DNA of 64,000 bases from Saprolegnia diclina VS20 (Eukaryota; Oomycota; Saprolegniomycetes; Saprolegniales; Saprolegniaceae): NCBI RefSeq assembly GCF_000281045.1, contig NW_008246099.1:316077-380076 (forward strand), read 5' to 3'. Shown piece by piece: positions 45,087-56,420 of the stretch. Every line of letters begins with the position of its first letter. Position 1 is the first letter of the stretch. The translations under genes and the position numbers were made by a program. The notes under the pieces are model-generated. The model did no database searches, was not told the DNA's origin, and worked only from the letters and a program-made list of their open reading frames with translations.

Positions 45087-45572
45087 CTACGACGATGCTT
45101 TCGACACGAGCGGCTGGCTCGGGTTGTGTTCGAGGAGCCAATGCCCGAGCATCGCGACCGCGTTGAGCCCCATGGGCTTTTCCTTGCAGAGCACGATGAG
45201 GCCGCGCTGGAGCACGTCCAGAAACGTCTCGGTCCCGACGCGCGTTGTCGTCAAGTACACTTCGGCAGCCGCGCCGCTCGCAATCGGGTCGGGTCGCCGC
45301 ACACCTGAAATCGTCGAGTGCAGCTGCGGCTCCTGCGTGGGGCTAACGACAAAGAGAAGGGAGTCCACGAGGCGGGCGCAGTCTAGCGGCGTCTTGGTCA
45401 AGCCCGCGGCCGTGAGCTCTTGCTTGGTAAAATTGCGCGAGAAGACGAGGTTCTTGGCCGTCTGGGTGGCGACAACAACGACGCCCGCGGGCTCGACGTC
45501 GTGCACGGCGACGTGGTAGTCGTCGCCGTTGAGGAGCAGTCCCGTGCTGTAGAGCGGGCCAGGGCGCTGCAT
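45087..45572 (-). CDS. Dpy-30-motif protein
   Basis: Single exon, 161 residues. Residues about 120-155 (DVLQRGLIVLCKEKP, then LNAVAMLGHWLLEHNP) match the Dpy-30 dimerisation motif. The N-terminal 110 residues (HVAVHDVEPAGVVVVAT, KNLVFSRNF) form a beta-rich region I do not recognise. Dpy-30 motifs occur in COMPASS subunits and in many axonemal proteins such as radial-spoke parts. The gene is head-to-head with a CFAP92-like gene only 57 bp away, which favours an axonemal role; that is inference. Confidence 0.7.
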   Translation of the reverse strand: MQRPGPLYSTGLLLNGDDYHVAVHDVEPAGVVVVATQTAKNLVFSRNFTKQELTAAGLTKTPLDCARLVDSLLFVVSPTQEPQLHSTISGVRRPDPIASGAAAEVYLTTTRVGTETFLDVLQRGLIVLCKEKPMGLNAVAMLGHWLLEHNPSQPLVSKASS

Positions 45573-45629
45573 GGCTTTGGCAAAAACGACTTTGAAACTG
45601 AGATTTTGTTGCTATTTTCGGCGCGCAGC
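45573..45629. promoter_or_regulatory. Very short bidirectional promoter
   Basis: 57 bp separate the start codons of the Dpy-30 gene and the CFAP92-like gene. Both promoters must overlap this spacer or the coding ends. Confidence 0.45.
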
Positions 45630-48600
45630 ATGACGACGCCGCATGTGGACGCGGCGCCGGGCCATGGCCATGGTACAGCGGTCGTCCTTGACCGCATCTC
45701 ACTCGTTCGTATCTTGGGTGCACAGGCGGCGACGCCAAGAAGACCAAAATCACGCTGACATTGGACGTTGCAATTGACGACAAGCTGCTCGTGACACCCA
45801 GCTTTCGCTACAAGTTTATCGACGGCAGCAAAAAGGCGACACCGGTAGGAATCCCACCCATGTATGACTCCTTGCACGATGTGCGGCCTAGCCGGTGGGG
45901 ACGTGGGCGCCGGCCATCACGCCGCATGCGGTGGCAAGCACGGCGACCGATGCGAGCGCCAAGCTAGTCGTCGTCGACCGGCGCAGCAGCCGCGCGCTTC
46001 CCGTCGAAAGCGGGAGTGAGCCACCGCCAGAAGTAAAGCTACTCCGCTACGAGCACCATGTGCCCGACATGGAAATCACCGAAGCAATGGCCGTCAAGCT
46101 GCACGAGAACCCGGTGGTGACGTTCTTCTTGTGCGACCACTCGCCCACGCAGGCGACCGCCGTCAGTGGCGTTGGCCGCAATTTTCTCTCGTTCTTTGAA
46201 GTCGACTTGAGCCCGCTTCTTGGTGGCGACACGGCCGTCGAGTGCGCGTGGGGCGAGCTGCCGAAGGAGAGCGCGTCCAGCGCCTTGTCGCCGTGTGTGC
46301 CGTTTGTTTCCGCGCCGGGACTGCGGTCGTTCATCGTTCGCATCAAAACGGACGTCGGGCTCCTTCCGGCGAAGCGCGCGCAGGCACTCAACCCCCTCAC
46401 CCTCCACGTGCGCAAGGCGACGCACCTCCCGGGCATCACCGTGAGCGCCAAACCTTTGTACCAGTACATCACGCCGACGCCCTATACATCGCTCACAAAG
46501 TGCTGCGCTCCTGCGTACGCGTCCATGCGCTTCCTCAACCAACGGCTCGTTCGGACACCCGGGCTTCTTCAGGTACAAACGAGTACGATCCCTAGCCCCT
46601 AACCCTCAGCTCTCAGGGAAAATCGGTCGCGTGGCAGTTCAAGACGACCTTTCTTTGTGGCCACTTTGAGTGGCTCGCTCTCCAGGAGAACTTTGCATCG
46701 GGGCACGTACTCGTCGAGGTGCACGATCGAGACGTGCGCCTCGAGAAGGCGTACGAGTCGCTTGTTCACAAGTGGGAGGGTCTTCTCGCTGGCAAGCAAG
46801 TCGGCGACGAGCACGCGCGTCCGCTCGACATCTTTGTCGTCGACGATATCGCCAAGGCGGACATTCAAACGCTCTTCTTCCAGCAGGCGGGCGATCGCAA
46901 CTCGCACGGTGTCGCGACGTTTCGCTTCTACGAGCTGCTCAACGCCGTATCACTATTGAAAACCCACTCGATACATTGATATATATTTGATGCGTAGACG
47001 CATTTGCGGCCCAGCAGCGAAGGACCGTTTCTGCAGCTCAAATTTGCCGCCGACATTGTGCAGCACAAGCGACGTCAGCCGCCAAAAGAAGGCACGGACG
47101 ACGCCGAAGATGACTTGTCTCAGGTACTCGACACAACCCAGTTGCTATCAAACCTTGGATAGGTGGAGAAACTGGTGCGGGTGCCGGGCGCGTACCTGAG
47201 CCACAATTCGACGCTTCACCTTGATGCGACCTTGGCCTTCCCGCTGCTCAAGCCGACGCGGCGTCCGTCATTAGTGGCGCCGGCGTCGGACAATCGCAGC
47301 CTCTTCAGCCGCCTCGTGCTCGTGGTGCCGTACGACGACACGGAGTCTGTCCAGGCAGTGTCTCGGGCAATGGAAAAGGTCAATGGCGCGGCGCTACCCG
47401 GCGCACCCCTTCGGTCCTATCAGCTCACACCGACGCAGAAGCAAGCGGCCGATGCCGGCGAGCTCAACATACTCACGGGGTTTCAAGTGCTGGACACGGA
47501 CCTGCGCATGATCGTGCTGGAAGGGCTTGCGGAAGCGGGCATGGCGGTTGCCCACGCCAGCATCCCCCGCAGAGGTCCCAACGCCCAAGACGGGTACCGC
47601 ATGTTTGCCAACCACGACGTGCGCTTCTCCCAGCGCCTCTACGCTGCGTTCGACGTTGACCTCAAGCGCATCAAGCTGCGAGACCCGCTGCCCGATATCA
47701 TCAAGCGACCCGAGCTGTACATGCGCTCCAAAGTGTCGGAAAACTGCTTCCAGGCGCTCAATCGCCTTCAGGACGTTCGCAAGGTACTCTCCAGCGTGTA
47801 CTAGGTCAAATGGGACACGAGTCTGTCCTAGGCGAGCCGCCTCGTCGAGCTACGGGACTTGGATCTCTTTCCCCTTGTGTCGATGCTGCTCGAGGTCGAG
47901 AGCAAGTACGGCGAAAGCATTACGCTTGAAGACATTCACGGTATCGACAATGGCCACGTCGCATTGCCCCGGCGCATGACGCTGGAGAGTATCGACCAAG
48001 ACGTGATGAAGGCTACAAAGACTTCTCTATCGGCGACCAAGCACCACTCCCCCCGCAGCTCCGTGCGCCTCAAGGCCGCCACGGATGCGAGCAACCCCAA
48101 TTACGAGCAAGCCAAGCGCGAGTGGCAGCCCAAAGATTACGTCGACGAACGCCGGTCCATATCCCCATCCCACATCCCATCGTGTTCAACAGCACGTAGG
48201 CGCGAAAATGCGTTGGCGGACGAAGCGTTCGCGGCCGCCAAGGCCAACGAACCGCCGCGCGACGACGCGCCCGTGTACATTTACAGTGGACAAAAGCTTC
48301 GGGTACAGCGCATATATAGGAGCAACGTGTGGTCAAGTGACCTGCGTAGAGCAAAGACTTGGAGAAGGATGCGATGCGCGCCCGGCTCGCCAAGGACAGG
48401 CATGCGACGTTCACGGACAGCGAAGAGTTCAACTCGCTCACGTGGAGTCTTGTCGACGAAAACAAGCTGGCGCAGATCGCCGAGAGTGCGAGCAAAGCGC
48501 TGTACACAACACCATCCGGGTTTGTGTACCCGCCGCCGCGCCAGCCGAGTGAGTTTTACAAGCACCCAAAGGCGCCGAGCGCCGCGCGCTGCGAAGAGCT

Positions 48601-49288
48601 CTCGGCGCCGTGGATCGAGAATTTGTACCACCCGCAGCCTGTCGAGCGCGACACCGTCGATGTCGGCGCGAAAGCGGCCTTCGACAGTCTTCCCTCCAAA
48701 GATATGATCTTTGGCGGGACGAACGCAGACGGAACACCGAACGTCGAGTACTTCAAGTCGGTGCACCTCGTCGGCGACGGGCTTGCCAAGGAGATGGAAG
48801 AGGCCAAGGCCAAGGAGCACCAGGAATGGCTCGACAAGCTCGTCGTCGACCACGACAATCTGCGTTTCATTGCGCATGGCGATATCATGGGCCAAGGCCG
48901 CGTCAAGCCGTCACCCTTGGACAAACCGCGCGATATCCTCGACGGCCCACCGCTCTCCAAGCCCATTCGCATCGTCCGCAACGCCAAGCTCCCGAGCGGC
49001 AAAGCTGTGCGTCTCACGGCCGCGCCCGTTTCGATCCTCTGCGGCGATGCGTACACGGGTGGCGCCAAGGCACAGCTTCTGCGGACGTTTGACCCAACGG
49101 GGTTTGTCGCGCAGGACGACGACGGTCGCCCCAAAGACTTTATGTTCCCGTCCGTCACCGAGATCCTCGTACCACGCGTGAACCGCCATACGACCGTGCT
49201 CAAGCCGCGACGAGAGCTCACGTCAGCCGAGCGCACGGGTCTTCTCTGGAAGAACATGGTCGGTACCAACCAAGAGCCATCGTCGTAA
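45630..49288 (+). CDS. CFAP92/KIAA1257-like flagellar protein
   Basis: Nine exons: 45630-45672, 45726-45844, 45892-46572, 46617-46946, 46998-47123, 47163-47783, 47832-48154, 48200-48302 and 48350-49288, giving 1094 residues. Exon phases agree throughout. The N-terminal part has a beta-rich C2-like unit (KITLTLDVAIDDKLLV). Several beta blocks follow, for example SFIVRIKTDVGLLPAKRAQALNPL, LHVRKATHLPGI and FKTTFLCGHFEWL, then HVLVEVHDRDVRLEKAYE. A central block (DLRMIVLEGLAEAGMA) and a C-terminal region with conserved-looking short motifs (SGFVYPPPRQPSEFY, DFMFPSVTEILV) complete it. This order suggests KIAA1257/CFAP92, a conserved ciliary protein of unknown biochemical role. The assignment rests on overall layout and could be another conserved axonemal protein. 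Confidence 0.65.
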
Positions 49289-49707
49289 TCATCGCTTCAA
49301 CGTGCGTCTCAGCTTGCCACGTTTGGCCACTCTTGGCTGAATACACCCAACATGGAGGATTTTGCACTAGGTCTTTGTATGGATCACTATACGTCGCGCG
49401 ATGCCAGCCACGAACGCATGAAGAGGGCCCAAGTTCAAGAGACGAACAGCGCGTGAGGTGTGGATGTGTGTGCAGCAGAAAGAAGATTTCTGCGCGACCG
49501 ATAACGCGTCGCGGAAGTTGGAGTCGCAAAGGGTGGTGGGTTTAGACTGCGTGTGGGGCCGAAACCGGTCATTATCCGGATGTTCGAGACCCGATTCAAA
49601 GAACTTGAGATTTGTATTGGCTCCGAATCGAACTTTACAAGTCGAACAATCGTGGGGCATACAAACGGCGTGATGTGGGGTTCTGTCCGGATGCGAGGTT
49701 TGTCTGG
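49289..49707. other. Intergenic region upstream of NF-YC
   Basis: 419 bp. It contains a TTATCCGGA element at 49572-49580, about 130 bp upstream of the NF-YC start. Otherwise unremarkable. Confidence 0.45.
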
Positions 49708-50181
49708 ATGGACACAGACGCATTTGCCGTGAGGAAGATGGAGGAACAAGGCCAGGTCGTCCAGCTCACGCAGGAAGAGCATGCTGCCCACATGGCGCAG
49801 ATGGAGGCGCAGCTCAAGGTCTTCTGGGCAGGGCAGCTGGCCGAAATGGAGAAGCTCGAGGTCGGCAGCGAGCAAGGTACACGCGATACCGGGCTTCGGG
49901 CATGGACTCACTAGTCCGACCACGTAGACTTCAAGAACCACAACGACCTGCCGCTGGCGCGCATCAAGCGCATCATGAAGTCGGACGAGGACGTGCGCAT
50001 GATCAGCGCGGAGGCGCCTGTGCTCTTCGCCAAGGCCTGTGAGATGTTCATCCTCGAACTCACGTTGAGATCATGGGGCTACTCGGAGAAGAACAAGCGC
50101 CGGACGCTGCAGAAGGAAGACATCCAAACCGCGATCCGCAACACGGATATTTTTGACTTCCTCGTCGACGTGATCAACTAA
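49708..50181 (+). CDS. NF-YC: CCAAT-binding factor subunit NF-YC (HAP5)
   Basis: NF-YC pairs with NF-YB through histone folds and, with NF-YA, binds CCAAT boxes. Exons 49708-49876 and 49928-50181 (51-nt intron) give 140 residues. The histone fold is complete: [40 protein letters not shown] and [13 protein letters not shown], then [10 protein letters not shown]. The N-terminal part has the helical [10 protein letters not shown] block that precedes the fold in this family. In-frame ATGs at 49708 and 49738 are both possible starts. The protein lacks the long Gln-rich tail of animal NF-YC. Confidence 0.93.
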
Positions 50182-50229
50182 GCGCTCCATACGCCATCGT
50201 GGTACCGACAACAAGAACACACCTTATTA

Positions 50230-50254
50230 CTCCTCTGTTCCATATTGATTGTCC
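50230..50254 (+). repeat. Left terminal inverted repeat
   Basis: The repeat begins CTCCTCTGTTCCATATTG and ends GTCC. It matches the reverse complement of 52087-52111 at 24 of 25 positions. Confidence 0.92.
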
Positions 50255-50503
50255 ACCTCGGCGTATAATTGGCGGAATTTTTCTAATTTTGCTCTGTTTG
50301 GCACGCTGATTGGATGAATCGAAGGCGCGTGATCTCCTCTACGATTGGCTCTTTGCGGCGATCGAATCCGAGCTGTGGTCGGGGAGAAATTGCAACTTGA
50401 AGCTCGTGCGTCGGTCTGGGAATCCTGGGTTTTTTACGCCACGCCCTCAGTTCTCAATTTGCCTCGCAGCCACTGCGTCAACGTCTTCCTCTACACCCAG
50501 CCC

Positions 50504-51980
50504 ATGTCCTACAACATCGCACGCACGCCAGCGGCCCTCACAGACAAGCGTGTGAGTCATCGAAACCTTACCGACGTCGAGCGCTGCGGTGTCTACCAGC
50601 AGCTGCTGGAGATGACGACGGGCGACGTGCTGAGATGCACGGCCTTCCGAGAAGTCGCCGTCAAGTATGCATGCCACCCGCGCACCGTGAAGCGCATCTG
50701 GAAGCGAGGACAAGCGGCCATCAAGAAGGGCAGTCCCGGGGCCGTCGTTGCGTCCAGAATTCGTGGTATGTCCTCTACAAGTCGATTTTTTATCACCCGA
50801 TGGGAGTATACATTTTGACGGTTGTACTGGATTAGGAAATTCTGGTCGCAAAGCCGTGCGCTCGCATGACGCCATCAAGGCGGCGATCAAGGCCGTCCCT
50901 CACAACAAGCGCCAGACGTACCGGTCGATGGCGGCACAGACCGGCATCCCCACGACGACACTTGTACGACACAAGAAGGCGACACCCAGCCTCAGGTCGC
51001 GCCCCAGCACCATTAGCCCCCTCTTGACCGATGTCAACAAGGCGTCACGACTGGCGTTTGCTGCGTCATTTGTGCGCCGCGCGGACAATGGGACCTGCCA
51101 CTTTGCCGACATGCGTGACTACGTGCATGTTGACGAAAAGTGGTTCTTCCTCACGCGGGTCAAGAAGCGCTTCTACGTGTACGACGACGAGGTCGTGGCG
51201 ACGCGCTCATGCAAGAGCAAGAGCCACATCACGAAGGTCATGTTTCTCGCCGCTGTCGCCCGCCCGCGGTACGACCCACACACTCGCAAGACTTTCGACG
51301 GCAAGATTGGCATTTGGCCGTTCGTGAGCGAGACGGTCGCCAAACGCAACAGCAAGCGACGGAAGCGAGGGACCATCACACTGCAACCGACGACCGTGAA
51401 CGCGGAAGTGTACAGCAACGTGATGCTCAACGACGTTGTTCCCGCGATCCAAGCCAAGTTTCCAGCGGCCTGCTACGCCAAGGGCATCAAGATCCAGCAG
51501 GACAATGCAAGCCCCCACAGAATTGTCACGACGTCTCTGCTGGAGAGCAACGGCATCGAATGTATTACGGTCGCCAACCAACCTCCCAACAGTCCCGACC
51601 TCAACGTCTTAGATCTTGGATTCTTTAACTCTATTCAAAGTCTGCAGCATCAAAATAGCACTCATACAATTGAGGAGCTCATAGATGCTGTGGAAAAGTC
51701 ATTCTACGAGTTACCTGTCGACACACTGTCCAAGACGTTTTTGACTTTGCAAAAGGTCATGGAAAGGGTCATGGACATGGGGGGCGGCAACAATTACAAG
51801 CTGCCCCACATGCGAAAGGACGCCTCCATTAATGACCTCGCAAGTCATATCGTCGAATGCGATGCAGACTCCTACACCAGCGCGTTAGCTCAGTTGGATC
51901 AACGCCTGGGAGTGGAAGCTCGCATGGAGGACCAGTTGACTGGAAATTCAACAGAAGAAGTACTCGAGGCAGAGGAATAA
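50504..51980 (+). CDS. Mariner-like transposase (plant-type DDxD clade)
   Basis: Exons 50504-50765 and 50836-51980, separated by a 70-nt GTATGT...TTAG intron, give 468 residues. Residues about 35-85 hold a helix-turn-helix (TAFREVAVKYACHPRTVKRIWKRG), joined across the intron to NSGRK and a second HTH-like segment. The catalytic core has VHVDEKWFF (first Asp), QQDNASPH (second) and PPNSPDLNVLDLGFFNSIQ (third). I count 36 residues between the second and third Asp. The last motif is typical of plant DD39D mariners, so this is probably a related stramenopile branch. No stop or frameshift is seen. Confidence 0.92.
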
Positions 51981-52086
51981 AAATACATTATATTTGTCGC
52001 CCCATTTATCGAGTTTAGCAGGTCAATACAAAAATCAAGATGTCGATTTCGACCGAAGTATAGTTTAATCAAGTATAAATCCCTTT

Positions 52087-52111
52087 GGACAATCAATATG
52101 GAACAGAGTAG
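52087..52111 (-). repeat. Right terminal inverted repeat
   Basis: Inverted copy of the left end, with one mismatch near the tip (position 52109). It is followed by TA. Confidence 0.92.
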
Positions 52112-52113
52112 TA

Positions 52114-52826
52114 GTAGTAAACCAATGTATCTCGCCTGCTTGTCTCGCTGCATTCTCCATCATACCAGCCATGCAGCGTCGTACGCCAGGAACAACCGCC
52201 CCAAGCGCCGCCCATCGCTAGCTTCTCCACTCGCCTGCGTGCCAACCCGAGACCAAACGACCTCAGCCCACGCGGTCTTCACACAAGCGTCCCATGCCAA
52301 GAGACACTGGGGCGAAGGGCCGTAAACTGTTGCTTGGGCTGCTCCTCGGGTCCCAGTGCACCACGGCCTGCTCTTTTTATCGCCACTTGCTTGTCTATAT
52401 TTCATGGCAGGCACACATGTGGGACATGGGCGGTGTCGGAAATGACGTGATACCAACGCGCGGCCTAGGCGCAGGCTCAAGCATGAGCCTGGAAGGAAGG
52501 CAGAGACCGCGGCAGGGCCGGTCGGTGTCGATGGATTTTGGTGTTATGATGTGTTCGAAGACAGTGTTCACGGCTCGCTAGGAGGTAGTCAACGAAGAGC
52601 TCTAGTAGTACCTACTGTAGTCGGAGGGGCTAACCATAATGCTTGCCATGGGCCAACAGACCACGCGCTGTTAGTTGCGGGTCGAAGACGCTTCGGCGAA
52701 CGAGCGCAGGACCAGACCGCGTGTGGGATCTTACGCAACCATCGGCATTTGATTGGCCGTTGCGGCCATGATCACGAAAACATATTTTAGAAAGTGCAAA
52801 CTGAGTTTCATTTTCAAAGTCGCGCC
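52114..52826. other. Intergenic spacer right of the transposon
   Basis: About 710 bp. No coding sequence or other feature is supported. Confidence 0.5.
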
Positions 52827-53868
52827 ATGTCGAACACTTTGACGCTCTGCACGTACAACATCCGCTTCATCTTGGACCGGTGGGACGAACGCCGGCCGTT
52901 CCTCGAGGAGGCGCTGACGCGTACGGGCGCCGACGTCTTTGCGCTCCAAGAAGTCAACATTGGCCACTATTAGGGCCAGCACCACGAGCTCCGCGACCTC
53001 CTCTCAACCCAAGACACGGCACTCTCTGCGTTTCCGTCGCCGGGCGCGCGCGTCTACATCCAGGCGATCCCGCTTCTCGGGTACCTCTTTCGCTCGGGCA
53101 ACCCGCTCGCTGCGGTCTTCTACGACGGCTGCGCGTGGTTCAACAAGCACTGCCTCGGCGCCATCTTGGGTCGCTTCACGCAAGTGATTTACCATCGCCC
53201 TATCCTACGCGCGCTAACCTTTGTGAGCCTTGGCTCGGCGTGGGTCTTTGGCACCGCGCTTCTCGCCAAAGAAGCTCTATCGCCTGCCGCCCACGACACG
53301 CTCCTCTTGAGCGATTGGAAGGTTGCACAGAGCGTCCAGCTTACGGTTGGCGGCAGCGTCGTGCTTGTTGCCAACGTGCACTTGTCGTCCGGGGACGACG
53401 AAGAAGGTCTTCGCACCGATCAGATCACAAAGACGATCCAGTGGCTTCTCGCAATGCAGACAGAATCGATCGCCGGGATCGTGATTGTCGGCGATTTCAA
53501 CTGCGTGCCTGACGGCGGCTGCTACCGCACGATCCAAGCGCTTGGCTTCCGCAGCGCGCACCAGCTTCTTCACAGAAAGGAGCCCGAAAAGACATTCCAT
53601 CAGGGGCTCGAAGCCCCGACAAAGGACGTTGGCGACGAGAAGACACTCGACTACGTGTTTGTCTACGGCACGGTGCGGTTCATCTTTGCGCTGGTGACAT
53701 CGACTTTACATCGTTTGATAGGTGACGCCGCAGACCATCAATGTGATTGGCTCCGAGTGCTGCAACGGCGATACCACGCTGTACCCGAGCGACCATTTTG
53801 GCCTCGTGGCCAAGCTTCTCGTCGGCGAATCACCCCGTCCGGTCGAGGTAGCAAACTCCGATTCTTAG
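52827..53868 (+). CDS. Endonuclease/exonuclease/phosphatase-family protein with in-frame TAG
   Basis: Exons 52827-53672 and 53722-53868 (49-nt intron) would give about 330 residues. It opens LTLCTYNIRF and DVFALQEV, the metal-binding Glu motif of the EEP fold. Later come ANVHLSSGDDEEG, VIVGDFNCVPDG and the C-terminal PSDHFGLVAKL with the catalytic Asp-His. The fold is complete, but codon 49 is TAG (52971-52973), just after ALQEVNIGHY. The flanking frame continues without change. A 36-nt intron (52944-52979) could remove it, but its acceptor is poor. Otherwise this is a nonsense allele, a read-through codon or a sequence error. The substrate is unknown. Confidence 0.8.
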
Positions 53869-54319
53869 TTGTATCACTCGATGTTTTCACATGACGAGTC
53901 ATTTACCATACTGGGCTTTGAGTTTCGAAGTAGTAGTTGGTGGCTTAGGGCAGCAGTTCATTACTGTCGAGTTGCAGCTGGAGGCTTGTCTACTCATTCA
54001 ATCATGGTGCAGCTGTGCCGCCCATACTGTCGCGGATTCTGCCCGTGATCAGAGAAAGCACGTGGCTGCAGTTCTGCTTGCAGTTCAAGTTGAAGCTCAA
54101 CGACACCGCCTCCACGAATAGGTCTAGGTGTAGCTTCTTGTAGCGCATCTTGACTTCATTTCGACGCCTCTTGAGCACCTGTCTTCCACCACCCTCGGTG
54201 CGCAGACGAAGCAGGTCTCAACACACACTTCTCGAACTCTACTGAACAAGATGCGCGCACAGTGTTGCCACAGCAAACTGCTCGCGTGAACCTCACAGAA
54301 ACGCAGCGTTGCTTAATCG
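53869..54319. other. Intergenic spacer between convergent genes
   Basis: 451 bp with no supported feature. Confidence 0.5.
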
Positions 54320-56388
54320 CTACGCTTGTTGTGCGCTCAAAGCTACATCTTCAGTCGGCTCGGTCGCTGCATTGACGAGGACGTGCAGGACGGCGTCTGC
54401 GTCTCGAAGGCACTTGGGCTTTGTCCATTGTGACTCGCCCGTCTTGGTGTTGAAGTAGTAGTACGCATGGATGGCTTCATCGTAAACCTTTTCGTAGTTG
54501 GACTGGGCGAGCGCAAGGGCGTCGCGGCGCGCTTGGCGGAGGCGGAAGACGCCTTGGATGCGGACGGCCGCTGTCTCTTGGCTCACATGTTTGGTAGTCG
54601 TTTTCTGGAGCTGCTCGAGCATACGCGGCGCCGTCCACTGCGACACGCTCGTCTCCTTGTCGTAGTAAAAGTACCTAGTCTAGCATACGGTCCACGTCAC
54701 AACAAGGACTATCCTACCGCTTGGTGTTGGGGTCGTACACCCGCTGGAACCTCTGCAGGAGCTTTGCTTTGCACTGGTCGCGCGCATTCCGACGGCGAAA
54801 GTGGGTTTGCAGCAGCACAGCCGCCTCGTTGGCGTCGGTGATGCAGTACGCACGTCGCCGGTGGGGGCGACTGGCCAACGTAGACTCGGTTGTCGGCACC
54901 TCTGACGGCGTCGTGGCTTGCTCGGGTGAAGATTCCTTTGCATTTTCCAGTGGCGTTGCCGTCGCAACCTAGGCGCAAAAGTGATATGTGCAAGGTGCAA
55001 AGTCAGCGTGACAGACCTTGTCAACCCAGAACGGAGGTTTGGTCCACGACACGGCGTGCGTTTGCTTGTTGTGGTAGAAGAAGGCATTCGACGACGGATC
55101 CCAGATTTGCTCAATCTGCTCCATGTGTGGACCCATAGTCACGACATAACTTCGCTCGTACCACTCGGTTGGCTCGAACGGCTGCGGCGCGTCGGGCTTG
55201 GCGAGCGCGGTAAATGTTTTGGACTAGCAGCGCGGCCGTGTCGGGCGTCAACACTCTTTTTTTTCGCCGCTTGCGTCGCATTTTTGGCAGCACGAGCGTG
55301 TCGATGCTCTGGGCAGCCTTGGGGACGCTCGAGACGGCGTTGTTGGTCTCTTTGTCGACAAAGTAGTAGCGTTGCGCTGTTGGATCCCAGACTTTTTGGA
55401 AGCGCTCTTGCAGCAGCTGCGCCAAGAGGCGGCGCGCAAGACGACCGCGGTACATGCGCTGCAGCGTCGACGCCGCCTCGTCTTCGGAGAACGGTGTCTG
55501 TCGACGGCGGCGCTTTGACTGGCCAGCATCTCGGAGCCACCTACAACGTCGTTTAAGTATCCAAACCACAGGAAATCGCACCTTGGTTTCGTCCACGTCA
55601 CTTGCTTGGTGCGGGTGTTGTAATAATACGTGTTGCCCGTCGACGGGTCCAGTAGCGCCCGATACAGGCGGCGCACGAGCTGGGCGACCGCCATGCGACC
55701 GAGAACGCCTCGTGTCCAGCGCTGGAGGAGTACGAGAGCGTCATCTTGGGTCGACGGCCGCTTTGCCTTATGAGACACCGTCGTGCCAGGCTGTTCTCGC
55801 TTTCGCTTTCGCTGCAGCGGCAGGTCCCAGCGCGTTGCATTCGTGCACCGGTCGCGGTAGAAGGTCCGGCCCTGGCGGTCCGTGCACTGCTCGAACCGCG
55901 CGCGCAGCACGGACGCCAGCTTTTTGCGCGATTTCCACCCACGGTAGAGGCCAGCAATGACGCTTGCAGCATCGTCTTCCGTGAGCGGTGGTTTGACAAA
56001 GGCGTCGTCGGGGTCTCGTATCGGGCAGTCCATGGTGGACGGCAGTAGCGTCGGCCGCACCCACGTCTTGGCGCGGTTGCACGTGTTGTAGTAGAAGAAG
56101 GCGTTGTGACGGATCGAAAAGACGCGCTGGACGCGCTCCAGAAAGAGGCTGTGGAGAAACCGAGTGCCTTGGCGCTGCCGCCACTTGCTCTGAACCTTGC
56201 GCACGGCTTCGTACTGCGTCATGGGGCCCTCGCGCCGCCCTAAGACGATGCGAGTCGCTTCTTTGCGGACGCGAGGTACCGTGAAACTCGCGGTTGTGTT
56301 TGCAGACACGGCAGAGCTTGAGCTTGGTCAGCGTGATTTGAAACCCCGTGCAAAACCAGCAAAGTCGGCACCTGCGCGCACAAGACAT
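54320..56388 (-). CDS. Protein of alternating IQ motifs and WW-like domains
   Basis: Exons in gene order: 56280-56388, 55582-56239, 55162-55540, 55017-55115, 54718-54968 and 54320-54674, giving 616 residues. The N-terminal 37 residues are Cys-rich (CARRCRLCWFC, then CRVCKHN), a possible zinc site. The rest repeats one plan: an IQ-like helix (AASTLQRMYRGRLARRLL, AVRIQGVFRLRQARRDAL) followed by a WW-like beta unit (DPSTGNTYYYNTRTKQVTW). I count about seven WW-like units, some lacking the second Trp. IQ motifs usually bind calmodulin, and WW domains proline-rich peptides. Two junctions (exons 3-4 and 5-6) rest on phase and motif continuity. Confidence 0.72.
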
Positions 56389-56420
56389 TGCTGTGTCGTC
56401 ATTGCCGTTGAAGGGTGAGC

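Larger units (their letters stand above)
50230..52111 (+). mobile_element. Mariner-like DNA transposon, apparently complete
   Basis: An 1882-bp element bounded by 25-bp terminal inverted repeats that differ at one base and flanked by TA on both sides (50228-50229 and 52112-52113), the mariner target-site duplication. It encodes an unbroken transposase. Near-identical ends and an open reading frame point to recent insertion and possible activity. Confidence 0.92.

Noticed and set aside
51880-51910. tRNA D-arm-like string (TTAGCTCAGTTGGAT)
   Set aside because: It is inside the transposase coding frame and has no matching acceptor, anticodon or T arm.
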